Positions 1-7,893 of a stretch of DNA of 64,000 nucleotides are shown here, in pieces (positions within the stretch are counted from its first letter, which is position 1; the number at the start of each line of letters is the position of its first letter). The notes under the pieces are model-generated. The model searched no databases. It worked only from the letters and a program-made list of their open reading frames with translations, and was not told the origin of the DNA. The stretch comes from a bacterium (GTDB lineage Bacteria > Desulfobacterota > Desulfocorpusculales > Desulfocorpusculum), in contig JBBFLE010000010.1 in the NCBI GenBank assembly GCA_037481695.1, positions 62,001 through 126,000 of the forward strand. Reading direction: 5' to 3'. Made by a program: the position numbers and the translations under genes.

Positions 1-264
1 AAGGGGGGATTCCAGCTATCTAGAGCTCCTGAGGAGATAAAAATGCTGGAAATAGTGGAGGCCGTGGAGGGCTCCTTGAGCCTGGTGGAATGCGTGGCCC
101 ATCCCAGGGGGTGTCCCAGGTCCGAAGAGTGTGCCACCAAGGAAGTCTGGGGAAAGGCTGCAGATGCGGTCAGAGAAGTACTGGCTGGAATCACCCTGGC
201 AGACATGATAGGCCTTCATTCCTCAAAAAAGAAAAGGAGGACATCCCCCCATGCGCATCCATGA
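1..264 (+). CDS. Rrf2-family transcriptional regulator (C-terminal part, 5' truncated by window edge)
   Basis: The reading frame is open from the first base and ends at 264, giving about 87 residues. The visible part has the Rrf2 wing ([12 protein letters not shown]) and the [10 protein letters not shown]-like core, followed by three cysteines spaced C-x6-C-x5-C (in [10 protein letters not shown] and RSEECA). In IscR-type members this spacing binds an Fe-S cluster; other Rrf2 proteins sense cysteine metabolites. The helix-turn-helix lies outside the window. The gene overlaps the start of cysteine synthase by 14 bp, so the two are probably co-transcribed and the regulator probably controls sulfur or cysteine metabolism (inference). 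The basic tail after the last conserved segment looks non-conserved. Confidence 0.85.
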   Translation, partial: KGGFQLSRAPEEIKMLEIVEAVEGSLSLVECVAHPRGCPRSEECATKEVWGKAADAVREVLAGITLADMIGLHSSKKKRRTSPHAHP

Positions 265-1189
265 AAGCATCGCCCAGACCATAGGTCAAACACCCCTCGT
301 GCGGCTTCGAAGGGTGGCCCGAGATCTTCATGCACAGGTAGTGGCCAAGCTAGAGTCCTTTAATCCTTGTCACAGCGTAAAGGACAGGATAGGGGTCAGC
401 ATGATAGAGGCAGCGGAGAAGGCCGGTAAGCTGGGGCCTGAAACAATCGTGCTTGAGCCCACAAGTGGCAACACCGGTATTGCCTTGGCCATGGCTTGTG
501 CGGCCAAGGGCTATCCATTGGTTCTGACCATGCCCGATTCCATGAGCGTGGAGCGCAGGATTCTGCTTAGGGCTTTGGGGGCCAAACTGGTCCTGACACC
601 TGCTGCCGAAGGCATGAGAGGGGCGGTGCGGAAGGCCGAGGAGATGGCCGCAGAGGATCCCCGGTACTTCATCCCGCAGCAGTTTCAAAATCCGGCCAAT
701 CCTGAGATTCACAGAAGAACCACGGCCGAGGAGATATGGCAGGACACAGAAGGGCGGGTGGATGTGTTGGTCTCAGGGGTAGGCACAGGCGGGACCATAA
801 CCGGTGTTTCGGAGGTGATCAAGGCCAGAAAACCACAGTTTCGGGCTGTGGCCGTGGAGCCTGAGGAATCCCCGGTTCTCTCAGGCGGGAAGCCGGGCCC
901 GCACAAGATACAAGGCATAGGGGCAGGGTTTGTGCCGGAGGTCCTGAACCTTTCGGTGGTGGACGAGATCATTCGGGTGAAGAGCGAAGACGCTGGGAAG
1001 ATGGCCAAGCGGCTGGCCAGGGAAGAGGGGATTCTGGCTGGCATCTCCAGCGGAGCCGCGGCCTGGGCTGCCTTGGAGGTGGCTCGCAGGCCCGAGTCCA
1101 AAGGCAAGCTGATAGTGGTGGTGCTGCCTGATACAGGCGAGAGGTACTTGAGCACCTGGCTTTTTGAGGAGGAAAGAAAAGGGGATTGA
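251..1189 (+). CDS. cysK: Cysteine synthase (O-acetylserine sulfhydrylase)
   Basis: PLP-dependent enzyme of 312 residues that makes L-cysteine from O-acetylserine and sulfide in the cytoplasm. The PLP lysine is K44 in NPCHSVKDR, the substrate loop TSGNTG is at residues 71-76, and the phosphate-binding loop GTGGT is at 178-182. Length is normal for CysK/CysM. The ATG lies inside the end of the Rrf2 gene and is preceded by an AGGAGG-like site near 236. The C-terminus lacks an added CBS domain, so it is not a cystathionine beta-synthase fusion. CysK versus CysM (thiosulfate-using) cannot be settled from motifs alone. It pairs with the downstream DUF39 gene in sulfide incorporation. Confidence 0.93.
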   Translation: MRIHESIAQTIGQTPLVRLRRVARDLHAQVVAKLESFNPCHSVKDRIGVSMIEAAEKAGKLGPETIVLEPTSGNTGIALAMACAAKGYPLVLTMPDSMSVERRILLRALGAKLVLTPAAEGMRGAVRKAEEMAAEDPRYFIPQQFQNPANPEIHRRTTAEEIWQDTEGRVDVLVSGVGTGGTITGVSEVIKARKPQFRAVAVEPEESPVLSGGKPGPHKIQGIGAGFVPEVLNLSVVDEIIRVKSEDAGKMAKRLAREEGILAGISSGAAAWAALEVARRPESKGKLIVVVLPDTGERYLSTWLFEEERKGD

Positions 1190-1445
1190 CTTGTGGGCTA
1201 TGCCCATCGCCCGATTGCGAGAAGAGTTTGACACCAGGATGAGGCCCAACTAAAATGGTCAGATATTCGGGTTCCCCTGGAACCTGACAGCTTCCAGGAA
1301 AGAGAGGTGATGGCAATGGGATGGATCATGCGCAGCCCCGTACAGGGGCACCCACGGTCTTTGCCCTCGAGGAGGGCAAAAATTTCAAGGCCGGGGGACA
1401 TGCGCGGTCCCATCGGCCCAGATCCTAATATGCCTGGAGGCAAAG
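1190..1445 (+). promoter_or_regulatory. Structured intergenic leader before the DUF39 gene
   Basis: This 256-bp gap has no convincing gene but holds three perfect small hairpins in series: 1270-1284 (GGTTCC, loop CCT), 1335-1349 (GCCCC, loop GTACA) and 1360-1380 (9-bp stem, loop GAG). The last one ends about 65 bp before the ATG at 1446 and is not followed by a T-run. The arrangement resembles a regulated mRNA leader, but I do not recognise a known riboswitch class in it. The functional reading is inference. Confidence 0.4.
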
Positions 1446-2651
1446 ATGGGAAAGACCATTGAAGAGATAAACGAGAGGATTCGAAGCGGCAAGGCCGTGG
1501 TGGTCACGGCCGAGGAGATCATAGATCTGGCCAAGCAAAAGGGGGCCAAGCAGACTGCCCGGGAAGTGGATGTGGTCACCACCGGCACCTTTGCCCCCAT
1601 GTGTTCTTCAGGGGCCTATTTCAACATAGGGCATACAAAGCCGAGGATAAAACTGGGAGGAGGTCAGGTAACCCTAAACGGGATTCCCGCGTACACGGGT
1701 TTCGCAGCTGTTGACATCCTGGTGGGTGCCACGGCCATCCCCGATGATGACCCAAGAAATCAGGTGTACCCGGGTGAATTTCGCTACGGTGGCGGACACC
1801 TTATTCAAGATCTCCTGGCAGGCAAGGCCGTCAGGCTGGAGGCCAGGGCCTATGGCACGGACTGCTATCCCAAGAAAAAACTCCAGATAATGATTCGTCT
1901 GGAGGACATGAACGAGGCTGTTCTTTTCAACCCCAGGAACTGCTATCAAAATTACAACGTTGCCGTTAACCTTTCAGACAGGGTCATCTACACTTACATG
2001 GGCACATTGAGGCCCCAGTGCGGCAATGCCAATTACTGCAGCGCAGGACAGCTTTCGCCCTTACTCAATGATCCCTTGTACAGGACCATAGGCCTGGGCA
2101 CCCGTATCTTCCTGGGTGGAGGCATAGGCTATGTGGCCTGGCACGGCACCCAGCACAACCCAGGGGTTCCACGCACCGAAAAGGGAGTTCCCAAGGTGGG
2201 AGCGGGCACCTTGGCCGTGATAGGGGATCTGAAACAGATGAGCGCAGATTGGATAAGAGGGGTCTCCTTCATAGGGTACGGGGCCAGCATGGCTGTGGGC
2301 ATAGGGATTCCCATTCCAATACTGGATGAGGAGGTATTGGAGCACACCCTGGTTACGGATCAGGACATATATGCCCCTGTGGTGGACTACAGCCAAAATT
2401 ATCCCAACAGGGGCTCTGAGGTCCTGGATTGGGTCACATATGCCCAGCTAAGGAGCGGGAAAATCCATTTGAACGGCAAGGAGATCCCTACAGCCAGCCT
2501 CTCCAGCTACGCCCGGGCCAGGAGCATAGCCCAGACCTTGAAGAGTTGGATTCAGGCTGGTTCCTTTCTTCTCACAGAGCCCGTAGCTCCCATCCCCGGG
2601 CCTGAAAGCGGGTACCAGTTCAAGCCCTGCAAGGAAAAACCGGTGGCCTAA
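1446..2651 (+). CDS. DUF39 homocysteine-biosynthesis protein (aspartate-semialdehyde sulfurtransferase family)
   Basis: Protein of 401 residues of the COG1900/DUF39 family. In methanogens and sulfate reducers this family incorporates sulfide into aspartate semialdehyde, giving homocysteine without O-acylhomoserine. The conserved cysteine is in the MCSSGAYFN segment near residue 53, and the family block GTDCYPKK is near 138. The frequent C-terminal extensions (CBS or NIL-ferredoxin domains) are absent; the protein ends soon after SGYQFKPCKEK, so a ferredoxin partner would be separate. GGAGG sits just before the ATG. Together with CysK it makes a sulfide-to-Cys/Hcy unit, and a strong terminator follows. 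Confidence 0.85.
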   Translation: MGKTIEEINERIRSGKAVVVTAEEIIDLAKQKGAKQTAREVDVVTTGTFAPMCSSGAYFNIGHTKPRIKLGGGQVTLNGIPAYTGFAAVDILVGATAIPDDDPRNQVYPGEFRYGGGHLIQDLLAGKAVRLEARAYGTDCYPKKKLQIMIRLEDMNEAVLFNPRNCYQNYNVAVNLSDRVIYTYMGTLRPQCGNANYCSAGQLSPLLNDPLYRTIGLGTRIFLGGGIGYVAWHGTQHNPGVPRTEKGVPKVGAGTLAVIGDLKQMSADWIRGVSFIGYGASMAVGIGIPIPILDEEVLEHTLVTDQDIYAPVVDYSQNYPNRGSEVLDWVTYAQLRSGKIHLNGKEIPTASLSSYARARSIAQTLKSWIQAGSFLLTEPVAPIPGPESGYQFKPCKEKPVA

Positions 2652-2669
2652 GCACTTACCATCCAATGT

Positions 2670-2710
2670 GCGGCCGGGAGGGGAAAGTGGCTCCCGGCCG
2701 CTTTCTTATT
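2670..2710 (+). terminator. Rho-independent terminator after the DUF39 gene
   Basis: A perfect 11-bp GC-rich stem (GCGGCCGGGAG at 2670-2680 with its complement at 2691-2701, 10-nt loop) is followed by TTTCTTATTT. It closes the Rrf2-CysK-DUF39 transcription unit. Confidence 0.9.
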
Positions 2711-2711
2711 T

Positions 2712-2728
2712 CTGGCACGTCTTGTGCT
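2712..2728 (+). promoter_or_regulatory. Sigma-54-like promoter candidate upstream of the small lipoprotein
   Basis: CTGGCACG followed at the proper distance by GTGC gives the invariant GG and GC doublets 10 nt apart. The -24 box is perfect; the -12 box is GTGC instead of TTGC. It starts directly after the terminator and would give a leader of about 115 nt. The one mismatch makes this tentative. Confidence 0.35.
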
Positions 2729-2778
2729 TAGAAATGGCCTGTGGAAACACTTTGGCCAGTAAAACCAGGGTACCGTGT

Positions 2779-2790
2779 TACAAATTTGTA
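2779..2790. promoter_or_regulatory. 12-bp perfect palindrome TACAAATTTGTA
   Basis: An uninterrupted AT-rich palindrome lies 63 bp before the lipoprotein ATG, typical of a dimeric repressor site. No regulator can be assigned from this window. Confidence 0.35.
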
Positions 2791-2853
2791 CACTGGCCTG
2801 GTTCCATGAGCGCTTCGTGTAACCCATGAGGTTTGGACAAGGGAGGTGAGCCA

Positions 2854-3093
2854 ATGAAGGTGGGCAGAATGATTCGTTTGGTATCGTTGAGCCTGGGTTG
2901 CGCACTTGTCCTGGCAGGTTGTGCAGGCTTGAGTCGTACCGAGCAAAGAGTACTGAGCGGAGGTGCCATAGGAGCAGGGCTGGGCACAGCAGGGGCAATA
3001 GTTCTGGGAGGCCCCCTCATCGTGGGAGCCGCTGTGGGAGCAGGGGCAGGGGCTGTGGGCGGATATGTGGTGGAGGAGCTTAGGTTGTTCTGA
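2854..3093 (+). CDS. Small glycine-zipper lipoprotein
   Basis: Predicted 79-residue lipoprotein. The signal peptide has a basic start, a hydrophobic core and a lipobox LAGC about 26 residues in, so the mature protein would begin at that cysteine and be anchored in a membrane. The mature part is a run of small residues (GGAIGAGLGTAGAIV and GAAVGAGAGAVGGY), the pattern of glycine-zipper/YMGG-type outer-membrane lipoproteins. An upstream TTG at 2833 is open in frame, but the GGGAGGTGAG site places the start at the ATG at 2854. It is a single gene between a terminator and a hairpin. Function is unknown; an envelope-integrity role is family-level inference. Confidence 0.75.
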   Translation: MKVGRMIRLVSLSLGCALVLAGCAGLSRTEQRVLSGGAIGAGLGTAGAIVLGGPLIVGAAVGAGAGAVGGYVVEELRLF

Positions 3094-3133
3094 TATTGCC
3101 CAGATCCCATTGCCAAGAGGTATAGGTTCTGTT

Positions 3134-3158
3134 ACGGGAGGGGTTGAATCCCTCCCGT
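3134..3158 (+). terminator. Hairpin downstream of the lipoprotein gene
   Basis: A perfect 9-bp stem (ACGGGAGGG at 3134-3142, complement 3150-3158, 7-nt loop) sits 40 bp after the stop codon. There is no T-run, so it may be an mRNA-stabilising hairpin instead of an intrinsic terminator. Confidence 0.45.
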
Positions 3159-3593
3159 TGGAATCTGAACCCCGCACCATGGTCTTCCCCATCAGATCCT
3201 TCTTCTCCCCGAGCTTGAAAAAAGGTCAATGCACCTGGGAAGGGCCGGGGCGTAACCCCTGATCAAGCCGCTCATAGAAAGTAATCCAGGTTGATCATGC
3301 ACATGGTGGGTTGGTTGTCCAGGGATTGACCTGAGAGCCTTTCCATAATACCTTTCTTGCCCTGAGGGAGCCTTGTGCCCTGCTGGTTTTCCACTAGAAC
3401 CTGACCAGGATCATTCTGGCGTAAGCAGGTGGCTCTGTGATGGAAGGCTATGAAATCCAGAGCTCCTTGAATTGAGTTCATTGAAGCTCTTCCCCATAAA
3501 GTGGGGAGAAAAAGAGAGTCTTTTCCAACAAAGGCATATGATGGACCCGCACTGGCCGTGAAGGTCAATGATGTGGGTCGGGGAGGCCGCAAG
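3159..3593. other. Intergenic region before the dehydratase-like pair
   Basis: About 435 bp without a supported gene. A 69-codon frame exists on the minus strand (3272-3481) behind a weak GGGGAAGAG site, but it resembles nothing I know and is not counted as a gene. A GTG at 3501 is in frame with the downstream gene but has no ribosome site. Confidence 0.4.
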
Positions 3594-4724
3594 ATGATTA
3601 TGGACCCGTGGAGGCCTTTTCTAGAGGTCATGAGAGATCCTCTGCAATGGGCCAGATCGTGGAAGCACATGACAGGGGGAAAGGTCATAGGTCACCTGCT
3701 CCCAGATGTGCCAGAGGAGATGATCCATGCTGCCGGGGCCCTCCCACTGGCCTTGGAGGGAGCAGCGGTTTCTGTTTCCCAGGCCCAGGCCAGTTTGCCG
3801 GCCTATACCTGTTCACACGCCATGGGGCTCATGGAGATGGGTCTTACCGGGCAACTGGACTTCTTGGACGGGCTCGTGATTCCCTACGTATGCGACACAA
3901 CCCGCAACCTCTATCATACCTGGAGCCACAGGTTTCCAGAGACCAGACACGAATTCCTCAGGCTTCCCAAGAGGCTTCGTCATCCTGGGGCAAGGGTGTA
4001 CCTCAGAAATGAGTTGGAGAGGTTCGGGAGATATCTAGGCAATATCACCGGGTGCTTTCCCACTGCAGAAAGACTCAGCTCCAGCCTGGATCTTTACAGG
4101 AAAAGCCGCTCAAGGCTGGAAGAAGCCTATTCCATGCACAGGAAGAATCCCTCGGTTTGGACATGGGAAAGAGTGCACATGCTCATGGCCTCTGCCATGA
4201 AGACTCCCAGAGAGGAACATCTTTCCTGGATGCAAGAGCTGCCCTGGGAAGGGGACAAGGATGAGAAATCCCAAAGGCCTGTGCCTGTGTACGTGAGGGG
4301 CAAGATCTGGGATCCGCCAGAAATAACAAAAATGCTGGACGAGTTGGGTCTGGTGGTGGTGGGCGATGAGACTGTTTGCGGCTACAGATCCATAGCAAGT
4401 CATTATCAGGAAGGAGATCCTCTTGATTCTATTGTAAACAGGCTCATTTCCCTGCCTCTTTATCCGGGTTATCACGACGAGCCCAGGGGAGTTGTGGAGA
4501 ATTTCCTGGATAGGGTTAAACAGAGCGGAGCAAGGGGTGTGATCTTCCTGAATCCCAAGTTCTGCGAGGCTGCGGGTTTCGATCTCCCGGATCTCCAAAG
4601 AGGCTTGGAAAAGGAAGAGATCCCAAGTCTGGTACTGGAGACCTCCACAAGGGGAGTCTCCCTGGCCCAGATCCAAGTCAGACTGGAGGCCTTTGGGGAG
4701 ATGATAGGAGAGGATCTCCTATGA
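3594..4724 (+). CDS. 2-hydroxyacyl-CoA dehydratase / benzoyl-CoA reductase subunit (HgdB/BcrC-like)
   Basis: Predicted 376-residue subunit of the 2-hydroxyacyl-CoA dehydratase superfamily, whose heterodimers carry one [4Fe-4S] cluster per subunit and act on CoA thioesters after ATP-driven one-electron activation. Three candidate cluster cysteines have family spacing: C73 (YTCSHAMG), C100 (IPYVCDTTRN) and C324 (LNPKFCEAAG). The ATG at 3594 has GGGGAGG seven bases upstream; the longer GTG frame from 3501 lacks a site. The partner is the next gene (4869). The substrate is unknown, and no activator ATPase (HgdC/BcrAD type) lies in the window, so a shared or distant activator is required. Confidence 0.85.
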   Translation: MIMDPWRPFLEVMRDPLQWARSWKHMTGGKVIGHLLPDVPEEMIHAAGALPLALEGAAVSVSQAQASLPAYTCSHAMGLMEMGLTGQLDFLDGLVIPYVCDTTRNLYHTWSHRFPETRHEFLRLPKRLRHPGARVYLRNELERFGRYLGNITGCFPTAERLSSSLDLYRKSRSRLEEAYSMHRKNPSVWTWERVHMLMASAMKTPREEHLSWMQELPWEGDKDEKSQRPVPVYVRGKIWDPPEITKMLDELGLVVVGDETVCGYRSIASHYQEGDPLDSIVNRLISLPLYPGYHDEPRGVVENFLDRVKQSGARGVIFLNPKFCEAAGFDLPDLQRGLEKEEIPSLVLETSTRGVSLAQIQVRLEAFGEMIGEDLL

Positions 4725-4786
4725 GCCGAAAGGGGCCTTGCTTGGAGAAGCTCAGGATCCAGCGATTCAAATGGGGTGAGCCACTA

Positions 4787-4843
4787 CCGGTGTGGAGCCA
4801 GGATCGCCCTGGAGTCTCGATGAAAAACTCAGATCCACACCGG
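4787..4843. repeat. Inverted repeat between the two dehydratase-like subunits
   Basis: CCGGTGTGGA (4787-4796) pairs perfectly with TCCACACCGG (4834-4843) across 37 nt, ending 25 bp before the next ATG. A smaller hairpin (CCAGG, loop, CCTGG) lies in the loop. It could adjust translation or mRNA stability within the operon. Confidence 0.5.
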
Positions 4844-4868
4844 CTGCTTCACCCAGGAGGATGAGCCC

Positions 4869-6080
4869 ATGAATCCTATTTCCAGCTTAAGGGACTTGAA
4901 ACAAATAAACATAGACTATTACACAGCAGCCCACACAGCCAGGCAAAACGGGAAGTTCATAGCCTATGTGAATGCCTTTACCCCTGTGGAGCTTCTCTAT
5001 GCCATGGACTTCATTCCCATATATCCTGAGAACCATGCAGTGATCCTAGGAGCCAGGAGGCTTTCCGAGGAGGTGGCCCCTGCAGCTGAGAAGCTTGGAT
5101 ATTCCATGGATCTTTGCTCTTACGCCCGCTGCGACCTGGGCTCCATCCTGACGGGCAAGAGCCCCACCTTTGGCCTGCCCAAGCCTGATCTTCTCCTGGT
5201 CTCCAACAGCCAGTGCTCCACCCTCACCAAGTGGTTCGAGGTGCTTTCCCGCATGTACGGGGCTCCTATGGTGCTCATAGATGTACCCCATTCGGGAAAC
5301 GGGGAGAAAGATCCCCAGGCCGAGCTCTATGTCAGGGGGCAGCTAGAGGAGCTCCAAGGGATCTTGGAGCATATCACAGGTCGCAAACTGGAAGGGGATA
5401 GACTGAGGGAAAGCATCCGACTCTCCAGGCAAGCATCGGAGCTGTGGACGCGCATTTTGCTTTGCGGTTCCCAAAGACCATCTCCCATAACTGTTTTCGA
5501 CCAATTCATAGCCATGGCCCCTATTGTGGCACAGAGGGGCACCCAGGTTGCGGTGCAATTCTACCAGAGGCTTCTGGAAGAACTGGAGGAAAGGGTCATA
5601 AGAGGGGTTGGGGCGCTGAGCAATGAACGCTTCAGGCTCTTCTGGGACAATCTTCCCATCTGGCCTGAGCTTAGGCGTCTTTCTGAGTTTTTGGATCAAA
5701 GGGGTGCGGCCCTTGTCACATCCCTTTACACCTGGGCCTGGGCCACCCTCTCTGTGGGAGAGGAAGACCCTTTCCAGGATTGGGCAGAACAATACCTTTA
5801 TACAGCCAATCTCCACCTCCAAAGAAGAATTCAGACCTATGTGGAATATGCCAGACAGTATGAGCTGGACGGTTTTCTCTATCACTCCAATAGAAGCTGC
5901 AAGATGGTCTCTCAAGACATTCCTGAGTTGCGCCGTGCAGTGGCCGAGAAAACAGGAATCCCAGGGGTGATCCTGGAGGCGGACCACAATGACCCCAGGC
6001 TTTACTCCATCGAGAGCATCGAAAGCCAGATACAAAGCTTTCTGGAGATGTTGGATTCCAGGAAAAGAAAGGCCGGCTGA
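4869..6080 (+). CDS. 2-hydroxyacyl-CoA dehydratase / benzoyl-CoA reductase subunit (HgdA/BcrB-like)
   Basis: Protein of 403 residues, the second superfamily subunit. Candidate cluster cysteines are C83 (MDLCSYARC), C116 (SNSQCSTLT) and C344 (NRSCKMVSQD), with an extra C88. The AYVNAFTPVELLYAMDFIPIYPE segment near 32-54 matches the N-terminal block of BcrB/BzdO-type subunits. An AGGAGG site precedes the ATG. It very likely forms a heterodimer with the 3594-4724 product. The pair could be a dehydratase of a 2-hydroxyacyl-CoA or an aromatic-ring reductase; motifs do not decide. No other genes of benzoyl-CoA or amino-acid fermentation pathways are adjacent. Confidence 0.87.
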   Translation: MNPISSLRDLKQINIDYYTAAHTARQNGKFIAYVNAFTPVELLYAMDFIPIYPENHAVILGARRLSEEVAPAAEKLGYSMDLCSYARCDLGSILTGKSPTFGLPKPDLLLVSNSQCSTLTKWFEVLSRMYGAPMVLIDVPHSGNGEKDPQAELYVRGQLEELQGILEHITGRKLEGDRLRESIRLSRQASELWTRILLCGSQRPSPITVFDQFIAMAPIVAQRGTQVAVQFYQRLLEELEERVIRGVGALSNERFRLFWDNLPIWPELRRLSEFLDQRGAALVTSLYTWAWATLSVGEEDPFQDWAEQYLYTANLHLQRRIQTYVEYARQYELDGFLYHSNRSCKMVSQDIPELRRAVAEKTGIPGVILEADHNDPRLYSIESIESQIQSFLEMLDSRKRKAG

Positions 6081-6111
6081 GCTTGGAGATTAACTGAGCC
6101 CAGGATCTGAT

Positions 6112-6882
6112 GTGGCCCATTTCTCCCCTTTTTCGCCAGAGGGATCTGGGCAATTCATGCCAGAGCCCTGGCCGTTGGGGAAAGCCGGGCTCAGCCAAGG
6201 CCTGGGGATTCAAAAACACTTGCTTGTTCTGAAAGCTAGGGGCTTCTCCATGTACATCCAAAGATTTCTCAGGGAGCAGGGCTGGAAGCACAAAGGGGCC
6301 ATACCAATGCTCGAGGCAGACCTCTGGGAGCTGGGAGAGAGCCTGTGGCAAATGCGGGATGAGCTGGAACTCTCCTGGGAAGCCAAGGCGGCCTGCTTGC
6401 CCCTGGGGCTTAAGCAGGCCTTGTGTCTCAAAGGCTATGTGGCCCTGGAAGAGCTTCTATACATTTACTTCACGATTCGTGACAAGCTTGGATGGGAAGC
6501 TCGCCTTGAGCTAGAAAGGCTTTTAATGGGAGTGCATGATGCGTACGTAACCAGTAGAAATCATCAGCCCTCGGGCCAGGAGGTTCTATTCCCAGGACAG
6601 TCGGAGAACCCAGCCACAGGGAGTTGCCGCCAGTGCGGAAGCTGTTGCATGGGGCCGGCTTCGGGGCCTCTTAGCAGCAGCCCGGCTGATCTGGCCCTCT
6701 GGGAGAAACTGGGCAGGGAAGACCTTCTCTATCACACCCTCAAGGGAGTCTGGAAACCTTGGGAAAAGCCCCAACCAGAGTGGGCGGCCTGCCCATTTCT
6801 GAGATTCTCAAAGCAGGGAGCTGGTGTGTGTCTGGTCCACCCGATCAAACCCCTTGTGTGCCGGGAGTTCTTTTGTGTCTAG
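6112..6882 (+). CDS. YkgJ-family CxxCxxCC cysteine-cluster protein
   Basis: The C-terminal 90 residues carry CRQCGSCC, a further CPF, and the closing KPLVCREFFC: the zinc/iron-chelating YkgJ/Fli-B pattern (PF03692), thought to bind a metal or Fe-S cluster. The N-terminal 170 residues are alpha-helical and unassigned. The start is uncertain: GTG at 6112 gives 256 residues, while ATG at 6157 or 6250 would give a shorter protein. It follows the dehydratase-like pair by 31 bp on the same strand, so an accessory role (metal or cluster handling) is possible but unproven. Confidence 0.7.
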   Translation: MAHFSPFSPEGSGQFMPEPWPLGKAGLSQGLGIQKHLLVLKARGFSMYIQRFLREQGWKHKGAIPMLEADLWELGESLWQMRDELELSWEAKAACLPLGLKQALCLKGYVALEELLYIYFTIRDKLGWEARLELERLLMGVHDAYVTSRNHQPSGQEVLFPGQSENPATGSCRQCGSCCMGPASGPLSSSPADLALWEKLGREDLLYHTLKGVWKPWEKPQPEWAACPFLRFSKQGAGVCLVHPIKPLVCREFFCV

Positions 6883-6932
6883 GCAAAAGCCCCTGAATTA
6901 CTTGATGTGTGCGCTTCCAGCTTAGACTGGGT

Positions 6933-7583
6933 TTAGCCCTCGGAGCTCAGTTTCCGAGCAAACTCCCTGAGATCCATCACCGAATGCTCTTTTCTTTCCC
7001 GGCCTGATCTGTCAAGCAAGTATGCCCTTATGCCGGCTTGGCTGGGTGCCCGGTAGTCGAATTCAGGGTGATCCCCCACATGAATGACTCTAGAGGGATC
7101 CAGCTCCAGCTGCCTGCAGACCTGCTCATAAAAGGAACTGGTTTTCTTGACTTGGCCGAACTCAGAGGTGGCTGACACCACGTGCAAGAAGGGAAAAGAA
7201 TCCAGTGCGCTTTGGGAAAGCTCCTCTTCTATAAAAGGCCGGCTGGCATTGGAAAGAATGATGAAATCATAGTGGGGCATCAGCTCCTGCAAAACTTCCT
7301 TCACCTCAGGAAAGAGCCTGATCAGGTGCCGATGCTCTTCCAGACTTCGGCGCCAGGCTCCATCCAGGCCGAATCTGCGATACCAGTAGGCCAGGTCATA
7401 CCACTCCAGGGATCCTTCGCCCACAAGATCATACTGTGTGTACACCCATTTCTTGGCTTGCTCCAGAGAAAGCCCTTTTTCCCGGGCCACCAAAGCAGGG
7501 ACGGCCTCGCGCCAGACAGCCGTGCTGAAACCTTCTTCCACAAGGGTTCCATCCAGGTCAAAAGATATGATCTGACGGGCCAT
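6933..7583 (-). CDS. HAD-superfamily hydrolase (phosphatase-like)
   Basis: Protein of 216 residues with all four HAD motifs: DLDGT near residues 9-13 (nucleophile aspartate), SNAS in the second, a lysine in QVKKTSSFYE, and HVGDHPEFD as the fourth. The helical cap between motifs I and II (about residues 18-95) fits subclass I phosphatases of the phosphoglycolate phosphatase/YjjG type. AGGAAAAG lies just before the ATG. It is transcribed opposite to its neighbours. The substrate cannot be deduced. Confidence 0.85.
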   Translation of the reverse strand: MARQIISFDLDGTLVEEGFSTAVWREAVPALVAREKGLSLEQAKKWVYTQYDLVGEGSLEWYDLAYWYRRFGLDGAWRRSLEEHRHLIRLFPEVKEVLQELMPHYDFIILSNASRPFIEEELSQSALDSFPFLHVVSATSEFGQVKKTSSFYEQVCRQLELDPSRVIHVGDHPEFDYRAPSQAGIRAYLLDRSGRERKEHSVMDLREFARKLSSEG

Positions 7584-7893
7584 GGCTTTTCCTGTTTGAG
7601 AGATTTTTCTTAAAAAATAAGGATTCCGTCAGATTCCAAAAGCCCAGGGCAAAGATCCCTAATTTTTTAGTATAGCCCTGATCCGAATTCTTCACAAAGG
7701 CATTGGAGAGTCCCGCCACGGCATTACTCCATGGCCCTTTTTTCCCATTTTTCCCGAGCCTGCCCCAAGGCTTGCCCCTTGGGGCTAGGGCCTGGGTTCC
7801 CGCAGGATACTCCTTCGGGGCTTAAAAGAAGGCCATGAGCCCGGGTTCCATCCTGGACATGGGTTCTCAGGTTCAGATAGAATAAGACTCATT
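7584..7893. other. Divergent intergenic region
   Basis: Region of 310 bp between the HAD gene and the next plus-strand gene. It contains a perfect 9-bp inverted repeat (GCCCCAAGG at 7762-7770, CCTTGGGGC at 7777-7785) about 110 bp before the downstream ATG. Two divergent promoters must lie here, but none is clear enough to place. Confidence 0.4.

Noticed and set aside
3272-3481. 69-codon minus-strand frame upstream of the dehydratase-like gene
   Set aside because: Weak ribosome site, no recognisable motif, and the longer version runs into the opposite strand of a real gene.
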